Positions 7,443 through 15,892 of a DNA stretch of 64,000 bases are shown here, one piece after another. A program made the position numbers and the translations under genes. A model generated the notes under the pieces. The model searched no databases. It worked only from the letters and a program-made list of their open reading frames with translations, and was not told the origin of the DNA. Position 1 is the stretch's first letter. Each line of letters starts with the position of its first letter. Source of the stretch: JBCCGL01 sp039029275 (lineage in GTDB: Bacteria > Pseudomonadota > Gammaproteobacteria > JBCCGL01); the NCBI GenBank assembly GCA_039029275.1, contig JBCCGL010000010.1:186001-250000 (forward strand), written 5' to 3'.

Positions 7443-8459
7443 ATGAAAATTAACAACAACATAAAAAGGGCGAGCTTGGGCGTTGCCCTGCTTTTTGGCA
7501 GTCAGGGTGCGTTCGCTGCGTGTGGTGATATTCAGATGGCTGAGTGGAACTGGGCATCGGGCGAACTGATGGCAAACGTCGACAAAATCATTCTGGAAGA
7601 AGGATATAACTGCAATGTGGAGATGATTCCGGGCGCAACTACGACAACGTTTGCGTCGATGAACGAAAAAGGCCAGCCAGATGTCGCCGGTGAGCTATGG
7701 ATCAACGCAGTACGCGAGCCATTGAACAAAGCATTCGACGCCGGCTCCCTGCACTCGGCCAACAGCAGCCCGATAACCGGCCTGGGTGAAGGTTGGTGGA
7801 TTCCACCGCACACAGCTGAGAAACACCCTGAACTGAAAACTGCACTGGACATCCTGGCGCGACCAGATCTGTTTCCGGATGCTGAAGATCCATCCAAGGG
7901 TGCTTTCGTCGGTTGCCCGGCTGGTTGGGGTTGCCAACTGGCCAACGCTAACCTTTTCCGTGCATTCGACATGGAAGCAAAAGGCTGGAAACTGGTTGAC
8001 CCAGGCTCAGCTGCGGGTCTCGACGGATCTATGACCAAAGCGGTAGAACGCGGGGAAAACTGGTTTGGTTATTACTGGGCACCAACTGCTATGATCGGCA
8101 AACACAAAATGGTCAAAGTTGACTTTGGCGTGCCGTTTGCCGGCAGCGAAAACTGGGACGGCTGTATCGTTAAGTCGGAACAGGAGTGTGACAATCCAAA
8201 GCCATCTGCGTGGACCCAATCTGAAGTGCACACTGTTGTAACCGACGCGTTTAAAAAGAAAGCTGGCTCTGAAGTCATGGACTATCTGGCCAAGCGCGTT
8301 TTTCCAGGTCCTGTGATGAACGGCATGCTCGTTTACATGGGTGAAAATCAGGCCGGCGGTGAAGACGCTGCCATCGAATTCCTGTTACAGCACGGTGACG
8401 TCTGGGAATCATGGGTGAGTGCAGACGTGGCTGAAAAAGTCAAAGCCTCACTAAACTAA
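7443..8459 (+). CDS. Glycine betaine/proline ABC transporter, substrate-binding protein
   Basis: A periplasmic receptor of 338 aa for a quaternary amine such as glycine betaine or proline betaine (OpuAC/ProX superfamily). An N-terminal signal peptide (KINNNIKRASLGVALLFGSQ, cleavage near AFA) is followed by the mature protein. It contains several Trp residues that could form an aromatic cage (for example AEWNWASG, GEGWWIPP, NWFGYYWAP). Paired cysteines (GCPAGWGC; also DGCIVKSEQEC) suggest disulfides. I chose the ATG at 7443, preceded by GAGG, over a start nine codons upstream. It is the first gene of a binding protein-permease-ATPase operon, with a strong hairpin terminator after it that would raise its expression relative to the membrane parts. 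Confidence 0.9.
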   Translation: MKINNNIKRASLGVALLFGSQGAFAACGDIQMAEWNWASGELMANVDKIILEEGYNCNVEMIPGATTTTFASMNEKGQPDVAGELWINAVREPLNKAFDAGSLHSANSSPITGLGEGWWIPPHTAEKHPELKTALDILARPDLFPDAEDPSKGAFVGCPAGWGCQLANANLFRAFDMEAKGWKLVDPGSAAGLDGSMTKAVERGENWFGYYWAPTAMIGKHKMVKVDFGVPFAGSENWDGCIVKSEQECDNPKPSAWTQSEVHTVVTDAFKKKAGSEVMDYLAKRVFPGPVMNGMLVYMGENQAGGEDAAIEFLLQHGDVWESWVSADVAEKVKASLN

Positions 8460-8493
8460 AAAGCACCGCGTTTGCAATACGCACAAGAGGAAT

Positions 8494-8526
8494 GCCTGTT
8501 CGCGCTCTGCGGGCAGGCTTTTTTTT
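8494..8526 (+). terminator. Intrinsic terminator between binding protein and permease genes
   Basis: GCCTG (8494-8498) and CAGGC (8514-8518) enclose an inner CGC/GCG pair and are followed by eight T residues (8519-8526). It lies 35 nt after the binding-protein stop and 41 nt before the permease start. Partial termination here would give excess binding protein, a common layout in ABC import operons. Flanking GCACCG (8463-8468) and CGGTGC (8527-8532) could pair around it as an alternative fold. Confidence 0.85.
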
Positions 8527-8566
8527 CGGTGCGCAAAAATACTAAGACAATTAAAGGGGAGGGACG

Positions 8567-9457
8567 ATGGAGTTCCTAGAAAAATTTCCTGCGATGGGGC
8601 GGCAGGATCTTCGCGATTTAAAAAAAGGGATCGATGCCGGCTTTCGTGACTTTTCACGTGAGTTTGGTGAGGCACTTGAACATTTCTTCGAGCCGCTGTT
8701 GTGGTTCCTGGTTTGGCTTGAGAAGCTGCTGCTGGCGACACCTTGGCCGATTATTATTTTGGTTATTGCAGGGTTTGCCTGGTTCGGCTCACGCAGCATC
8801 AAAATCGTTGTTGGCGTGATTTTGTCATTTCTTGCTATCGGCTACTTCGGCATGTGGAAAGACACCATGTCGACGCTGGCTATCATCACAGTCGCCACCT
8901 TTGTGTGTATCGCACTCGGCATTCCGTTGGGCATCATGATGGCTCGCTCGAATCGCGCACAACTTGTAATTAACCCGGTGCTCGATGTGATGCAGACCAT
9001 CCCAGCATTTGTCTACCTAATTCCGGTTGTTATGCTACTTGGCATTGGCAAGGTGCCAGGCCTGCTGGCGGTCGTGATCTATGCAATGCCACCGATTGTG
9101 CGACTGACCAATCTCGGTATACGTCTAGTTGAGAAAGAAGCTCTGGAAGCCGCCGATGCATTCGGCGCCAATTACAAGCAACGCTTGTTTGGGGTGCAGA
9201 TTCCGCTAGCTCTACCGAACATTTTTGCCGGCGTGAACCAAACCATCATGATGGCCCTGTCTATGGTGGTTATCGCTTCAATGATCGGTGTCGCTGGCCT
9301 TGGTGTCCCTGTATTGCGATCAATTTCTAACCAGTATCTGGCACTCGGTCTTATGAACGGTCTGGCCATCGTTGCGCTGGCGATTATCTTTGACCGTGTG
9401 TCGCAAGAGTTTGGCGCGCGATTGCAACGTCACCGCCACGGAGCACAACATGACTGA
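8567..9457 (+). CDS. Glycine betaine ABC transporter, permease
   Basis: An inner-membrane permease of 296 aa (ProW/OpuAB family). A charged N-terminal cytoplasmic region (about 1-45) is followed by multiple hydrophobic helices. The cytoplasmic EAA-type loop that docks the ATPase is visible (EALEAADAFGANYKQRLFGVQIP, about 189-211, followed by LALPNIFAGVNQT). The length is intermediate between OpuAB and E. coli ProW. The gene overlaps the ATPase gene by 8 nt, implying coupled translation. The ATG is preceded by GGGGAGGGACG, a strong ribosome-binding site. Confidence 0.92.
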   Translation: MEFLEKFPAMGRQDLRDLKKGIDAGFRDFSREFGEALEHFFEPLLWFLVWLEKLLLATPWPIIILVIAGFAWFGSRSIKIVVGVILSFLAIGYFGMWKDTMSTLAIITVATFVCIALGIPLGIMMARSNRAQLVINPVLDVMQTIPAFVYLIPVVMLLGIGKVPGLLAVVIYAMPPIVRLTNLGIRLVEKEALEAADAFGANYKQRLFGVQIPLALPNIFAGVNQTIMMALSMVVIASMIGVAGLGVPVLRSISNQYLALGLMNGLAIVALAIIFDRVSQEFGARLQRHRHGAQHD

Positions 9458-10499
9458 CGTAAAAATTAAAATCCAAAACCTGTACAAAATTTTTGGCCAG
9501 AAACCCCAGTCTGTTTTACAGCACGTGAAAGACGGCATATCGAAAACCGAATTGCTGGAAAAACATGGGCATGTTCTCGGCTTGAAAGACATTAATATTG
9601 ATATACCGGCACGCGGCATTTCGGTGATTATGGGCTTGTCGGGCTCTGGGAAGTCGACTCTCATACGTCACATTAATCGTCTTATCGAACCAACTGCCGG
9701 CAGTATCGTGACCGACGATCAGGATGTACTGGCAATGAGCAAGGATGAGCTAACCGAGTTTCGCCGTTATAAAGCGTCAATGGTGTTTCAGAAATTCGGC
9801 TTGCACGTACACCGCACCATCGCCGAAAACGTCGCCTATGGCCTGACCATCCAGGGAATGAAGATGAAGGACGCCAAAGAAAAAAGCCATCGTTGGCTCG
9901 AGCGTGTGGGACTCGCTGGATTCGAGAATCACTTTCCTTCGCAGCTTTCTGGCGGTATGCAGCAGCGCGTAGGACTGGCGCGTGCACTGGCGACCGACGC
10001 CGAAATCCTGTTGATGGATGAGGCGTTTTCCGCGCTTGATCCACTGATTCGCACCGACATGCAAGACGTACTCCTGAGTCTACAGGAGGAGCTACACAAA
10101 ACCATTGTGTTTATCACTCACGATCTCGACGAGGCTCTGCGCCTCGGTGACACCATTGCCATTTTGCGCGACGGTGCGGTGATTCAGCAGGGAGACCCTC
10201 AGCAGATTATTCTGCATCCGGCCGACGAGTACATTTTTGATTTTGTGCAGGACATCAACCGCGCCCGAGTAGTGCGGGTGCGGTCAATCATGAGTGAAGG
10301 CGATGCAGTCGAGGGCACGCGTCTACGTCACAACATGGTGCTTGAAGAAGCACTACAGAAAGTGGCAAACAACGAGTCACGGCGCGCGACAGTGGTCGAC
10401 GATAATGACAACGCGATTGGCAATATCGACCTCGACCAGATTATTGCAGGCATTGCGCGCCCGAAAATCGAAAGCACCTCTGACGCAAGATACCGTTAG
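9450..10499 (+). CDS. Glycine betaine ABC transporter, ATP-binding protein with CBS domain
   Basis: The ATPase of the betaine importer, 349 aa (ProV/OpuAA family). Walker A is GLSGSGKST, the signature motif is LSGGMQQRVGLARAL, and Walker B is ILLMDEAFSALD followed by the H-loop FITHDLDEA. After about residue 275 comes one CBS-like segment (LEEALQKVANNESRRATVVDDNDNAI..), the part that in OpuA senses ionic strength. E. coli ProV is somewhat longer, and here only one CBS repeat is clear. I chose the ATG at 9450, overlapping the permease stop, since an upstream in-frame extension lies entirely inside the permease gene. Confidence 0.93.
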   Translation: MTDVKIKIQNLYKIFGQKPQSVLQHVKDGISKTELLEKHGHVLGLKDINIDIPARGISVIMGLSGSGKSTLIRHINRLIEPTAGSIVTDDQDVLAMSKDELTEFRRYKASMVFQKFGLHVHRTIAENVAYGLTIQGMKMKDAKEKSHRWLERVGLAGFENHFPSQLSGGMQQRVGLARALATDAEILLMDEAFSALDPLIRTDMQDVLLSLQEELHKTIVFITHDLDEALRLGDTIAILRDGAVIQQGDPQQIILHPADEYIFDFVQDINRARVVRVRSIMSEGDAVEGTRLRHNMVLEEALQKVANNESRRATVVDDNDNAIGNIDLDQIIAGIARPKIESTSDARYR

Positions 10500-10524
10500 C
10501 TACTTAAAGAATTGATTTAAAGCT

Positions 10525-10549
10525 CGCCGCAGCGAATATCGCAGCGGCG
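10525..10549. terminator. Strong hairpin downstream of the betaine operon
   Basis: CGCCGC-A-GCGA-ATA-TCGC-A-GCGGCG forms a 10-bp stem with one A-A mismatch and a 3-nt loop, 26 nt after the ATPase stop. There is no T-tract after it, so it could be an mRNA 3'-end stabiliser or a factor-assisted terminator. Confidence 0.5.
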
Positions 10550-10795
10550 TGACTAAAACCGGCTCAGGGCACAAAAGCACTTCAACGAATCACCTTACCA
10601 GTCGTCGCCGGTCAGCGAGTCCATACAAACGTTTTCGCAGATTCATGTGATAAATTCAAACCCTTGATCGCCCGCTACTCCGCTTTTAAAGCGCGCGGCA
10701 GCAAAACCGCTAAAGCGTGCCGCGTCCCGCGAACAAAAAGGCTTTTACGTCACGTTAACCTTAATGGTTAATTTTCGCTCGAAACAAAATATCGA

Positions 10796-10924
10796 ATGAT
10801 CTATCTGGTCGGTACGTACACCGACACTCTAAGTGCTGCTGGGCGGCATAAGTTCGGCGTATGCAGGTGCTTTGTAACCGGATTCGATGCGAGTATTATT
10901 TGTCAGTTGTCCGGCTCCCAATAA
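10796..10924 (+). pseudogene. Possible remnant of a lactonase (YVGTYT-type propeller) gene
   Basis: A 42-codon frame starts MIYLVGTYTDTL, which resembles the opening strand of 6-phosphogluconolactonase-type seven-bladed propeller lactonases (typically xYVGTYTxxL). It continues with FGVCRCFVTGFDA, loosely like the GIYxYxxDxxxG second strand, then stops. No ribosome-binding site or continuation is visible. I read it as a 5' fragment of a lost gene. The match is short and could be chance. Confidence 0.25.
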
Positions 10925-11009
10925 GCCTGATGTGATCTAACCAGCACTCTGCCCAAATTAAATATGGGCGAATTTTCACGCTCAGAAAGCGCCGCAAATT
11001 GCGTTTGAG

Positions 11010-12161
11010 TTACAAAACGCCCTCGTAAGCAGCGCGGGCAATTTTTTCGTACGCCGCCGCATCGTGTTGGATGGGGTTAGTGGCGGCAGAGGGATCATCC
11101 ACAGCCATCGAGCCAATCTCATCGAGCCGATTATCGTCAGGAATTAGTTCAGACAGGGTGTTGGGAATGCCGAGCTCGCGCCGCAGCGACAGCACCCAAT
11201 TTAAAAATGCGTCGAAGCTCGGCTCGAGATCGATATGTCGCGCCAGCGGTGCAATCGACTCCTTGATCGCCGGGTAGTTGGCTTTGAGCACGTACGGCAT
11301 CAACACCGCGTTAAGCATTCCGTGGTGCGCGTCATACAGGGCACCGAGCGGGTGCGCCAACGCGTGCATACCTCCGAGACCGCGCTGGAACGCAGTCGCG
11401 CCCATCGCAGACGCAACCAGCATCTGCATTCGCGCGTCGATATTTGCACCGTCGGCTGTGGCGGTAGGCAAGTGTGCTTTCACGAGTCGAATGCCCTCTA
11501 TTGAGATGCCAACAGCCATTGGGTGATAAACGGGTGAGCAATAGGCTTCAAGACTGTGTGACAGTGCATCCATGCCGGTGGCCGCGGTCAACACCGGGGG
11601 TAGACCGACGGTAAGTTCCGGATCGAGGATGACAATTTCAGGAAGCATTTGGGGATGAAACACAATCGTTTTCTTGTGCGTGTCTTCGTTGACAATGACC
11701 GACGCGCGCCCGACTTCTGACCCCGTCCCCGCAGTCGTGGGCACTCCTACAATAGGTGGTATTTTGGCGGGATCAGCGTTCAGCCAGTTGTCTCCGATGT
11801 CTTCCAGATCCCAGATCGAACAGGTTTGATCCGCCATCAGGGCCACCGCCTTGCCCGCATCCAGACCGCTACCGCCACCAAAGGCGATCACGCCGTCGTG
11901 GTTCCCGGCTTTGTATGCGGCAATGCCATCGTTAACGTTGGTACCCGTTGGATTGGGTTTAATGTCGCTGAACACGCCGATTTTGAGCCCGCTCGACTCG
12001 CAAGCGTTGACAATATCGGTCACCATCGGCAAACCCACCAACCCCGGATCGGTCACCAACAGCGGTGACTTCATGTTCAAACTGTGGCAGATATCAGCGA
12101 GCTCGCTGATGCGGCCGGCACCAACACGCACCGACGTGGGGTAATTCCAATTCGCGTTCAT
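11010..12161 (-). CDS. Iron-type alcohol dehydrogenase
   Basis: A group III, metal-dependent NAD(P) alcohol dehydrogenase of 383 aa, the normal length. The N-terminal dinucleotide-binding domain has the GGGSGLDAGKA motif (about 95-105) and PTTAGTGSEV. The C-terminal helical domain has the metal ligands: Asp in GMDALSHSLEA, His in the same segment, and the His-rich GGMHALAHPLGALYDAHHG. It probably interconverts a primary alcohol and its aldehyde. The gene is 44 nt downstream of Popeye-like gene 1 on the same strand. It follows the aldehyde dehydrogenase and glutamine-synthetase-like genes, so a role in oxidising a gamma-glutamylated amino-alcohol is attractive but unproven. Confidence 0.92.
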   Translation of the reverse strand: MNANWNYPTSVRVGAGRISELADICHSLNMKSPLLVTDPGLVGLPMVTDIVNACESSGLKIGVFSDIKPNPTGTNVNDGIAAYKAGNHDGVIAFGGGSGLDAGKAVALMADQTCSIWDLEDIGDNWLNADPAKIPPIVGVPTTAGTGSEVGRASVIVNEDTHKKTIVFHPQMLPEIVILDPELTVGLPPVLTAATGMDALSHSLEAYCSPVYHPMAVGISIEGIRLVKAHLPTATADGANIDARMQMLVASAMGATAFQRGLGGMHALAHPLGALYDAHHGMLNAVLMPYVLKANYPAIKESIAPLARHIDLEPSFDAFLNWVLSLRRELGIPNTLSELIPDDNRLDEIGSMAVDDPSAATNPIQHDAAAYEKIARAAYEGVL

Positions 12162-12205
12162 AGTCTCTTTCTCGTCTGTTAATTGGCGATCGTCACATTA
12201 CAAAA

Positions 12206-12895
12206 CTAGATTGGCACCGGCTTATAATCTTTTTCGTACGTATGCCACGCCAGCTTTCCTGCAATATCTACGTTAAGTAAATGCAAAAACGCCAGCTTAA
12301 GAGTCAGATTTTTGTCCAGAAAAGCTTCAAGAACCTTTCTATCCCAAACCAAACAACGGCAGGCCTCATCGACGATGACATCGGCTGTGGTGCGCTGCTG
12401 CAAAATATGGCTCAACTCACCAACAAATTCGCCGTCTCGCATGTAACGCACGAATTCCCCGTCTACGCGCACCTGCAGCGTTCCGGTTGAAATCAAAAAA
12501 AGTTTGTCGATGTGGCGACTCTGCGCCACCAGTTTTTCGCCGGATTCAAAATCCTGCCAGCGTGCCAGACTTAACAGACGCACAACGTCGCGAGTACTGA
12601 GATTCTTGAACACCATACTGTGAATTCTGCGCTGTTCATCACTCAGCTTAATTGGCTTTCGCTCGCGCAGTAGATAGAAAATATTGAATATGTGTGCAGA
12701 AGCGAACGCACATTGCCAATAAAACATAGTGTCGTAGGCTTCGAAAAAAGTGAAGTAAAACGGAAATGTGCATAACGCTCCAATGACCGCTAAGGTTCGC
12801 AGCCACAGTATGTCGCGCACTAAAAATGCGAGAAAAAAAGTCGAGTTGCCAACAAAATAAAGCACTAGAGGAATTTGCAAACCCTGATCCATCAT
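12206..12895 (-). CDS. Popeye-like membrane protein with cyclic-nucleotide-binding fold (paralogue 1)
   Basis: A 229-aa protein with about three N-terminal membrane helices (about 8-28, 31-50, 52-75), a linker (RERKPIKLSDEQRRIHSMVF) and a cyclic-nucleotide-binding-like beta domain (about 95-215). The segment DGEFVGELSHIL (about 165-176) matches the phosphate-binding cassette region of CNB domains. The Arg that contacts the cyclic phosphate is not at the canonical position, as in animal Popeye proteins. It is about half identical by eye to the gene at 21607-22347. It starts with ATGATG, and its own promoter is probably in the 171-nt gap upstream. It precedes the iron-type alcohol dehydrogenase. 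Ligand and function are unknown; a membrane-bound nucleotide sensor is plausible. Confidence 0.78.
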   Translation of the reverse strand: MMDQGLQIPLVLYFVGNSTFFLAFLVRDILWLRTLAVIGALCTFPFYFTFFEAYDTMFYWQCAFASAHIFNIFYLLRERKPIKLSDEQRRIHSMVFKNLSTRDVVRLLSLARWQDFESGEKLVAQSRHIDKLFLISTGTLQVRVDGEFVRYMRDGEFVGELSHILQQRTTADVIVDEACRCLVWDRKVLEAFLDKNLTLKLAFLHLLNVDIAGKLAWHTYEKDYKPVPI

Positions 12896-13066
12896 TTAAA
12901 ACCACTCGAGTTGGAAATATATCGCCACTGGCTCATACCAAGGCATTTACCAGAAAATTGTTGACTAGTTTAATGTTGCTCAGGCGATACCAACAAGCGG
13001 AAAAAAATCACACAAAACTCGTCAACATTTGCTTGCTGTTTCGCTCTCGCGTCTAGAAAAACTTAC

Positions 13067-14452
13067 TCATACTGCCTTTAAATGGTAGGACTTTGGCCTC
13101 GTTATATGTTCGAACCCCACAGATGACAATGTACATCCACGCCCGGAGTTTTTGACGCCTGTCCACGCGAGTGCCGGATCCAGATAATCGCAGCGATTCA
13201 TAAACCATGTGCCGGTTTCTATACGATCGCCGATCGACACGGCGGCCTCTTCGTCTTGCGTAAACACCGCTGCCGTCAGACCGAATTCGCTGTCATTCAT
13301 CAGCTCTATGGCTTGCTCGTCGCCCGTGACCGGCATGATTGCAATCAGCGGTCCAAAGGTTTCTTCGGTCATCGCACGCATGCTGTGGTCTACGTTAATC
13401 AGCACCTGTGGGGCGAGATACGGAGTGCCGATTTGATTTGCCGGGAACTGGGACGGATCGATCAACGCACTCGCTCCGGCGCTGGCCGCATCGTCGATCT
13501 GCCCGCGCACAAAATCGGCAGCGCTGGCTTTAACAAGCGGCCCCAGATTGGTGTTCGCATCATCCGGTTTGCCCAATCGATACCCGCGACAAAGCTCGAC
13601 GACGCCCTCGATAAAGTCCTGATACATCGGCTGATCGACGTAAACGCGCTCAATTCCGCAGCAGGATTGGCCAGAATTAAACAGCGCGCCGTCTGTTACA
13701 GTTTCAATCGCGTGTTGCAGGTTGGCATCGCGACGCACATAAGCCGGGTCTTTACCGCCAAGCTCCAGACCCACGCCGATAAAGCGGCCGCTGGCGGCGC
13801 GCTCGACCATTTCACCGCCCGGGACGGATCCGGTAAAAGCGACAAAATTGATTTGCGGTGCGCGGATAACGGCTTCGGTATCCGCATGCGTGAGATGCAA
13901 ATACTGGAACACGCCCTCCGGCAGTCCGGCTTCGCTGAATGCCTCGTGCAATCGCTCGGCGCACAAAGGCGTTTGCGCGGAGTGCTTCAAGATCACTGCA
14001 TTGCCGGCCAGCAACGCGGGTACGATCGCGTTCACAGACGTCAGGTACGGGAAATTCCACGGCGCGACAACAAACACCACACCAAGCGGATCGCGTTTGA
14101 TGTAGCGCGTGAACCCCGATTTTGCTTCAGGTTCAACCGGCGCAAGTGCGCTGTCGGCAATCGAAATCATATGCCGTGCGCGTTCTTCGAAGCCACCCAG
14201 CTCGCCCGGTGACTGCGAAATCGGTCGGCCCATTTGCCAGGTCAATTCCTCCGCTATTTTTTCGCCCTTGGCGAGAAAAGCGTCAACCGCTTTGCTGCAC
14301 AACGCCTGCCTTTCACTGATCGGTGTTTCGCGCCAGTGTTTCTGCGCCGTGACTGCGCGAGCCAGGGCCTGTTGGATAGCTTGAGAACTGGCGGTTTCGC
14401 GCTCAGCATAAACGCTTCCGTCTACCGGAGAAATGCATTTAATCGTGTTCAT
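13067..14452 (-). CDS. Aldehyde dehydrogenase (NAD(P)-dependent)
   Basis: An ALDH-superfamily enzyme of 461 aa that oxidises an aldehyde to a carboxylate. Visible motifs are APWNFPY with ILKHS (cofactor binding), FTGSVPGG, the general-base Glu in LELGGKDPAYV (about 233-243), the nucleophile Cys in NSGQSCCGIERVYV (about 266-268) and EETFGPLIAIMP. It is slightly shorter than the usual 480-500 aa. The C-terminus is complete, ending near SYHLKAV. It lies 30 nt downstream of the glutamine-synthetase-like gene, so the two are almost certainly cotranscribed. In that context the substrate is likely a gamma-glutamyl-amino-aldehyde, as in the putrescine (PuuC) pathway. Confidence 0.93.
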   Translation of the reverse strand: MNTIKCISPVDGSVYAERETASSQAIQQALARAVTAQKHWRETPISERQALCSKAVDAFLAKGEKIAEELTWQMGRPISQSPGELGGFEERARHMISIADSALAPVEPEAKSGFTRYIKRDPLGVVFVVAPWNFPYLTSVNAIVPALLAGNAVILKHSAQTPLCAERLHEAFSEAGLPEGVFQYLHLTHADTEAVIRAPQINFVAFTGSVPGGEMVERAASGRFIGVGLELGGKDPAYVRRDANLQHAIETVTDGALFNSGQSCCGIERVYVDQPMYQDFIEGVVELCRGYRLGKPDDANTNLGPLVKASAADFVRGQIDDAASAGASALIDPSQFPANQIGTPYLAPQVLINVDHSMRAMTEETFGPLIAIMPVTGDEQAIELMNDSEFGLTAAVFTQDEEAAVSIGDRIETGTWFMNRCDYLDPALAWTGVKNSGRGCTLSSVGFEHITRPKSYHLKAV

Positions 14453-14482
14453 TTTTCAGACTACAGATAAATAAAAATTTTT

Positions 14483-15853
14483 TCACGCCCTTTCAAATCC
14501 GCGCCTGACTTCCCAGTCAGTGACGCGGCGGTCGTATTCAAACTGTTCGTAGCGCGCAGCGTGAACATAGTGATCGATAACATCATCGCCAAACGCGCCT
14601 CGCAGCGTTGCGGATTCATCCAGGGCGCGCGTCGCATCGCGCAGGGTTTTCGGTATTTCGCGCAGGTCATCGCCAAAATACGCGTTTCCTCGAAATTCTT
14701 CTTCAAGCGCCAGTTTGTTTTCAATGCCGTCGATACCGGCAGCGAGCAGAGCAGCGAACGCAAGGTGCGGATTGAGATCGCCGCCACCGACGCGGCATTC
14801 TACGCGAATCGCTTTTGTGCTCTCGGCGCAGAGACGATACCCGGCGGTGCGGTTGTCGCGACTCCAGATCGCTTTTGTCGGCGCGAAAGTGCCTTCGGCA
14901 AAGCGCTTGTACGAATTGATATAAGGTGCGAGAAAATAGGTAATCTCGCTCGCGTGCCTGAGAAGACCCGCCATGTAATGGCGCATTGTCTCTGACATTC
15001 CGTGCTCCGCATTCTTATCAAAAAACAATGACTGAGTACCGTCGGCGCTCCACAGCGACTGATGGATGTGCGACGAGTTGCCTGCGTGATCGTATGACCA
15101 CTTGGCCATAAATGTCAGTGCGCGACCTTTACTCCAGGCAATTTCCTTACACCCGTTTTTGATTATCGCGTGTCGGTCTGCCATGGTCAGCGCGTCTGCG
15201 TATTGGACATTGATTTCTTCCTGCCCTGCGTCCGCTTCCCCTTTAGAGTTTTCCACCGGAATGCCTGCACCCTGCAAACCGTTTCGAATCGCACGCATCA
15301 CGTTTTCTTCCTTTGTAGTTTGGAAGATGTGGTAGTCCTCGTTATAGGCGCTGATTGTTTCAATACCGCGATAAGCTTTCTGTTGCACCTCTTCAAAACT
15401 GTCACGAAAAAGAAAAAACTCCAGCTCCGATGCCATAAACGCCTGCATACCCAACGCGTCCAGTCGTGCCAGCTGTTTCTTGAGAACGGCGCGCGGTGAG
15501 TGCGGAACCTCTGCGTGCGTGTGGTGATCGAGCACGTCGCACAGCACCAGCGCAGTGCCTTCCAGCCATGGTATCCGGCGCAGCGTTGAAAGATCAGGCT
15601 TCATGATGTAGTCGCCGTAACCCGCTTCCCAACTTGTGGCTTTATAGCCTTCGACGGTTTCCATTTCCATATCTGTGGCCAGCAGATAATTGCAGCTGTG
15701 GGTTTCCTCCCACGCGTTATCGACGAAATATTGAGCGTGGAAACGCTTTCCCATGAGTCGTCCCTGCATATCGACAAGACACGCGAGTACGGTGTCGACG
15801 GTGCCCTCTGCAACGTCACGTTTTAATTCATCGAGTGTCAGCATTCCGCTCAT
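14483..15853 (-). CDS. Glutamine synthetase-like gamma-glutamyl ligase
   Basis: A GS-family enzyme of 456 aa that forms an amide between the gamma-carboxyl of glutamate and an amine, using ATP. An N-terminal beta-grasp region is followed by the catalytic domain with ASELEFFLF (metal Glu), the GEADAGQEEINV segment, AGNSSHIHQSLW (metal His) and NRTAGYRLC. It belongs with PuuA/GMAS/GlnA4-type ligases rather than housekeeping GlnA: it lacks the Tyr adenylylation segment and sits in a catabolic operon with an aldehyde dehydrogenase and a TRAP importer. The ATG at 15853 is preceded by AGGAAAA. The amine could be an amino-alcohol, a polyamine or methylamine; the nearby iron-type alcohol dehydrogenase favours an amino-alcohol. 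Confidence 0.9.
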   Translation of the reverse strand: MSGMLTLDELKRDVAEGTVDTVLACLVDMQGRLMGKRFHAQYFVDNAWEETHSCNYLLATDMEMETVEGYKATSWEAGYGDYIMKPDLSTLRRIPWLEGTALVLCDVLDHHTHAEVPHSPRAVLKKQLARLDALGMQAFMASELEFFLFRDSFEEVQQKAYRGIETISAYNEDYHIFQTTKEENVMRAIRNGLQGAGIPVENSKGEADAGQEEINVQYADALTMADRHAIIKNGCKEIAWSKGRALTFMAKWSYDHAGNSSHIHQSLWSADGTQSLFFDKNAEHGMSETMRHYMAGLLRHASEITYFLAPYINSYKRFAEGTFAPTKAIWSRDNRTAGYRLCAESTKAIRVECRVGGGDLNPHLAFAALLAAGIDGIENKLALEEEFRGNAYFGDDLREIPKTLRDATRALDESATLRGAFGDDVIDHYVHAARYEQFEYDRRVTDWEVRRGFERA

Positions 15854-15892
15854 TACTTTTTCCTGTCAATTAATCAGTTAAGTCGAGTTCAG

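Larger units (their letters stand above)
10500..11009. other. 510-nt intergenic gap after the betaine operon
   Basis: No complete gene fits. The gap holds a hairpin (10525-10549) just after the ATPase stop and a 42-codon frame resembling the N-terminus of a lactonase (10796-10924). The rest shows no convincing promoter, repeat or RNA gene. The downstream gene is convergent, so no promoter is required here. The stretch looks like decayed sequence. Confidence 0.5.

Noticed and set aside
13105..13125. tRNA-like TTCGAACC string
   Set aside because: It lies inside the aldehyde dehydrogenase coding sequence, and no acceptor stem or anticodon arm can be built around it.
14483..15853. Housekeeping glutamine synthetase (GlnA)
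   Set aside because: It is in a catabolic operon with an aldehyde dehydrogenase and TRAP genes, lacks the adenylylation segment, and aligns better by eye with PuuA-type gamma-glutamyl ligases.
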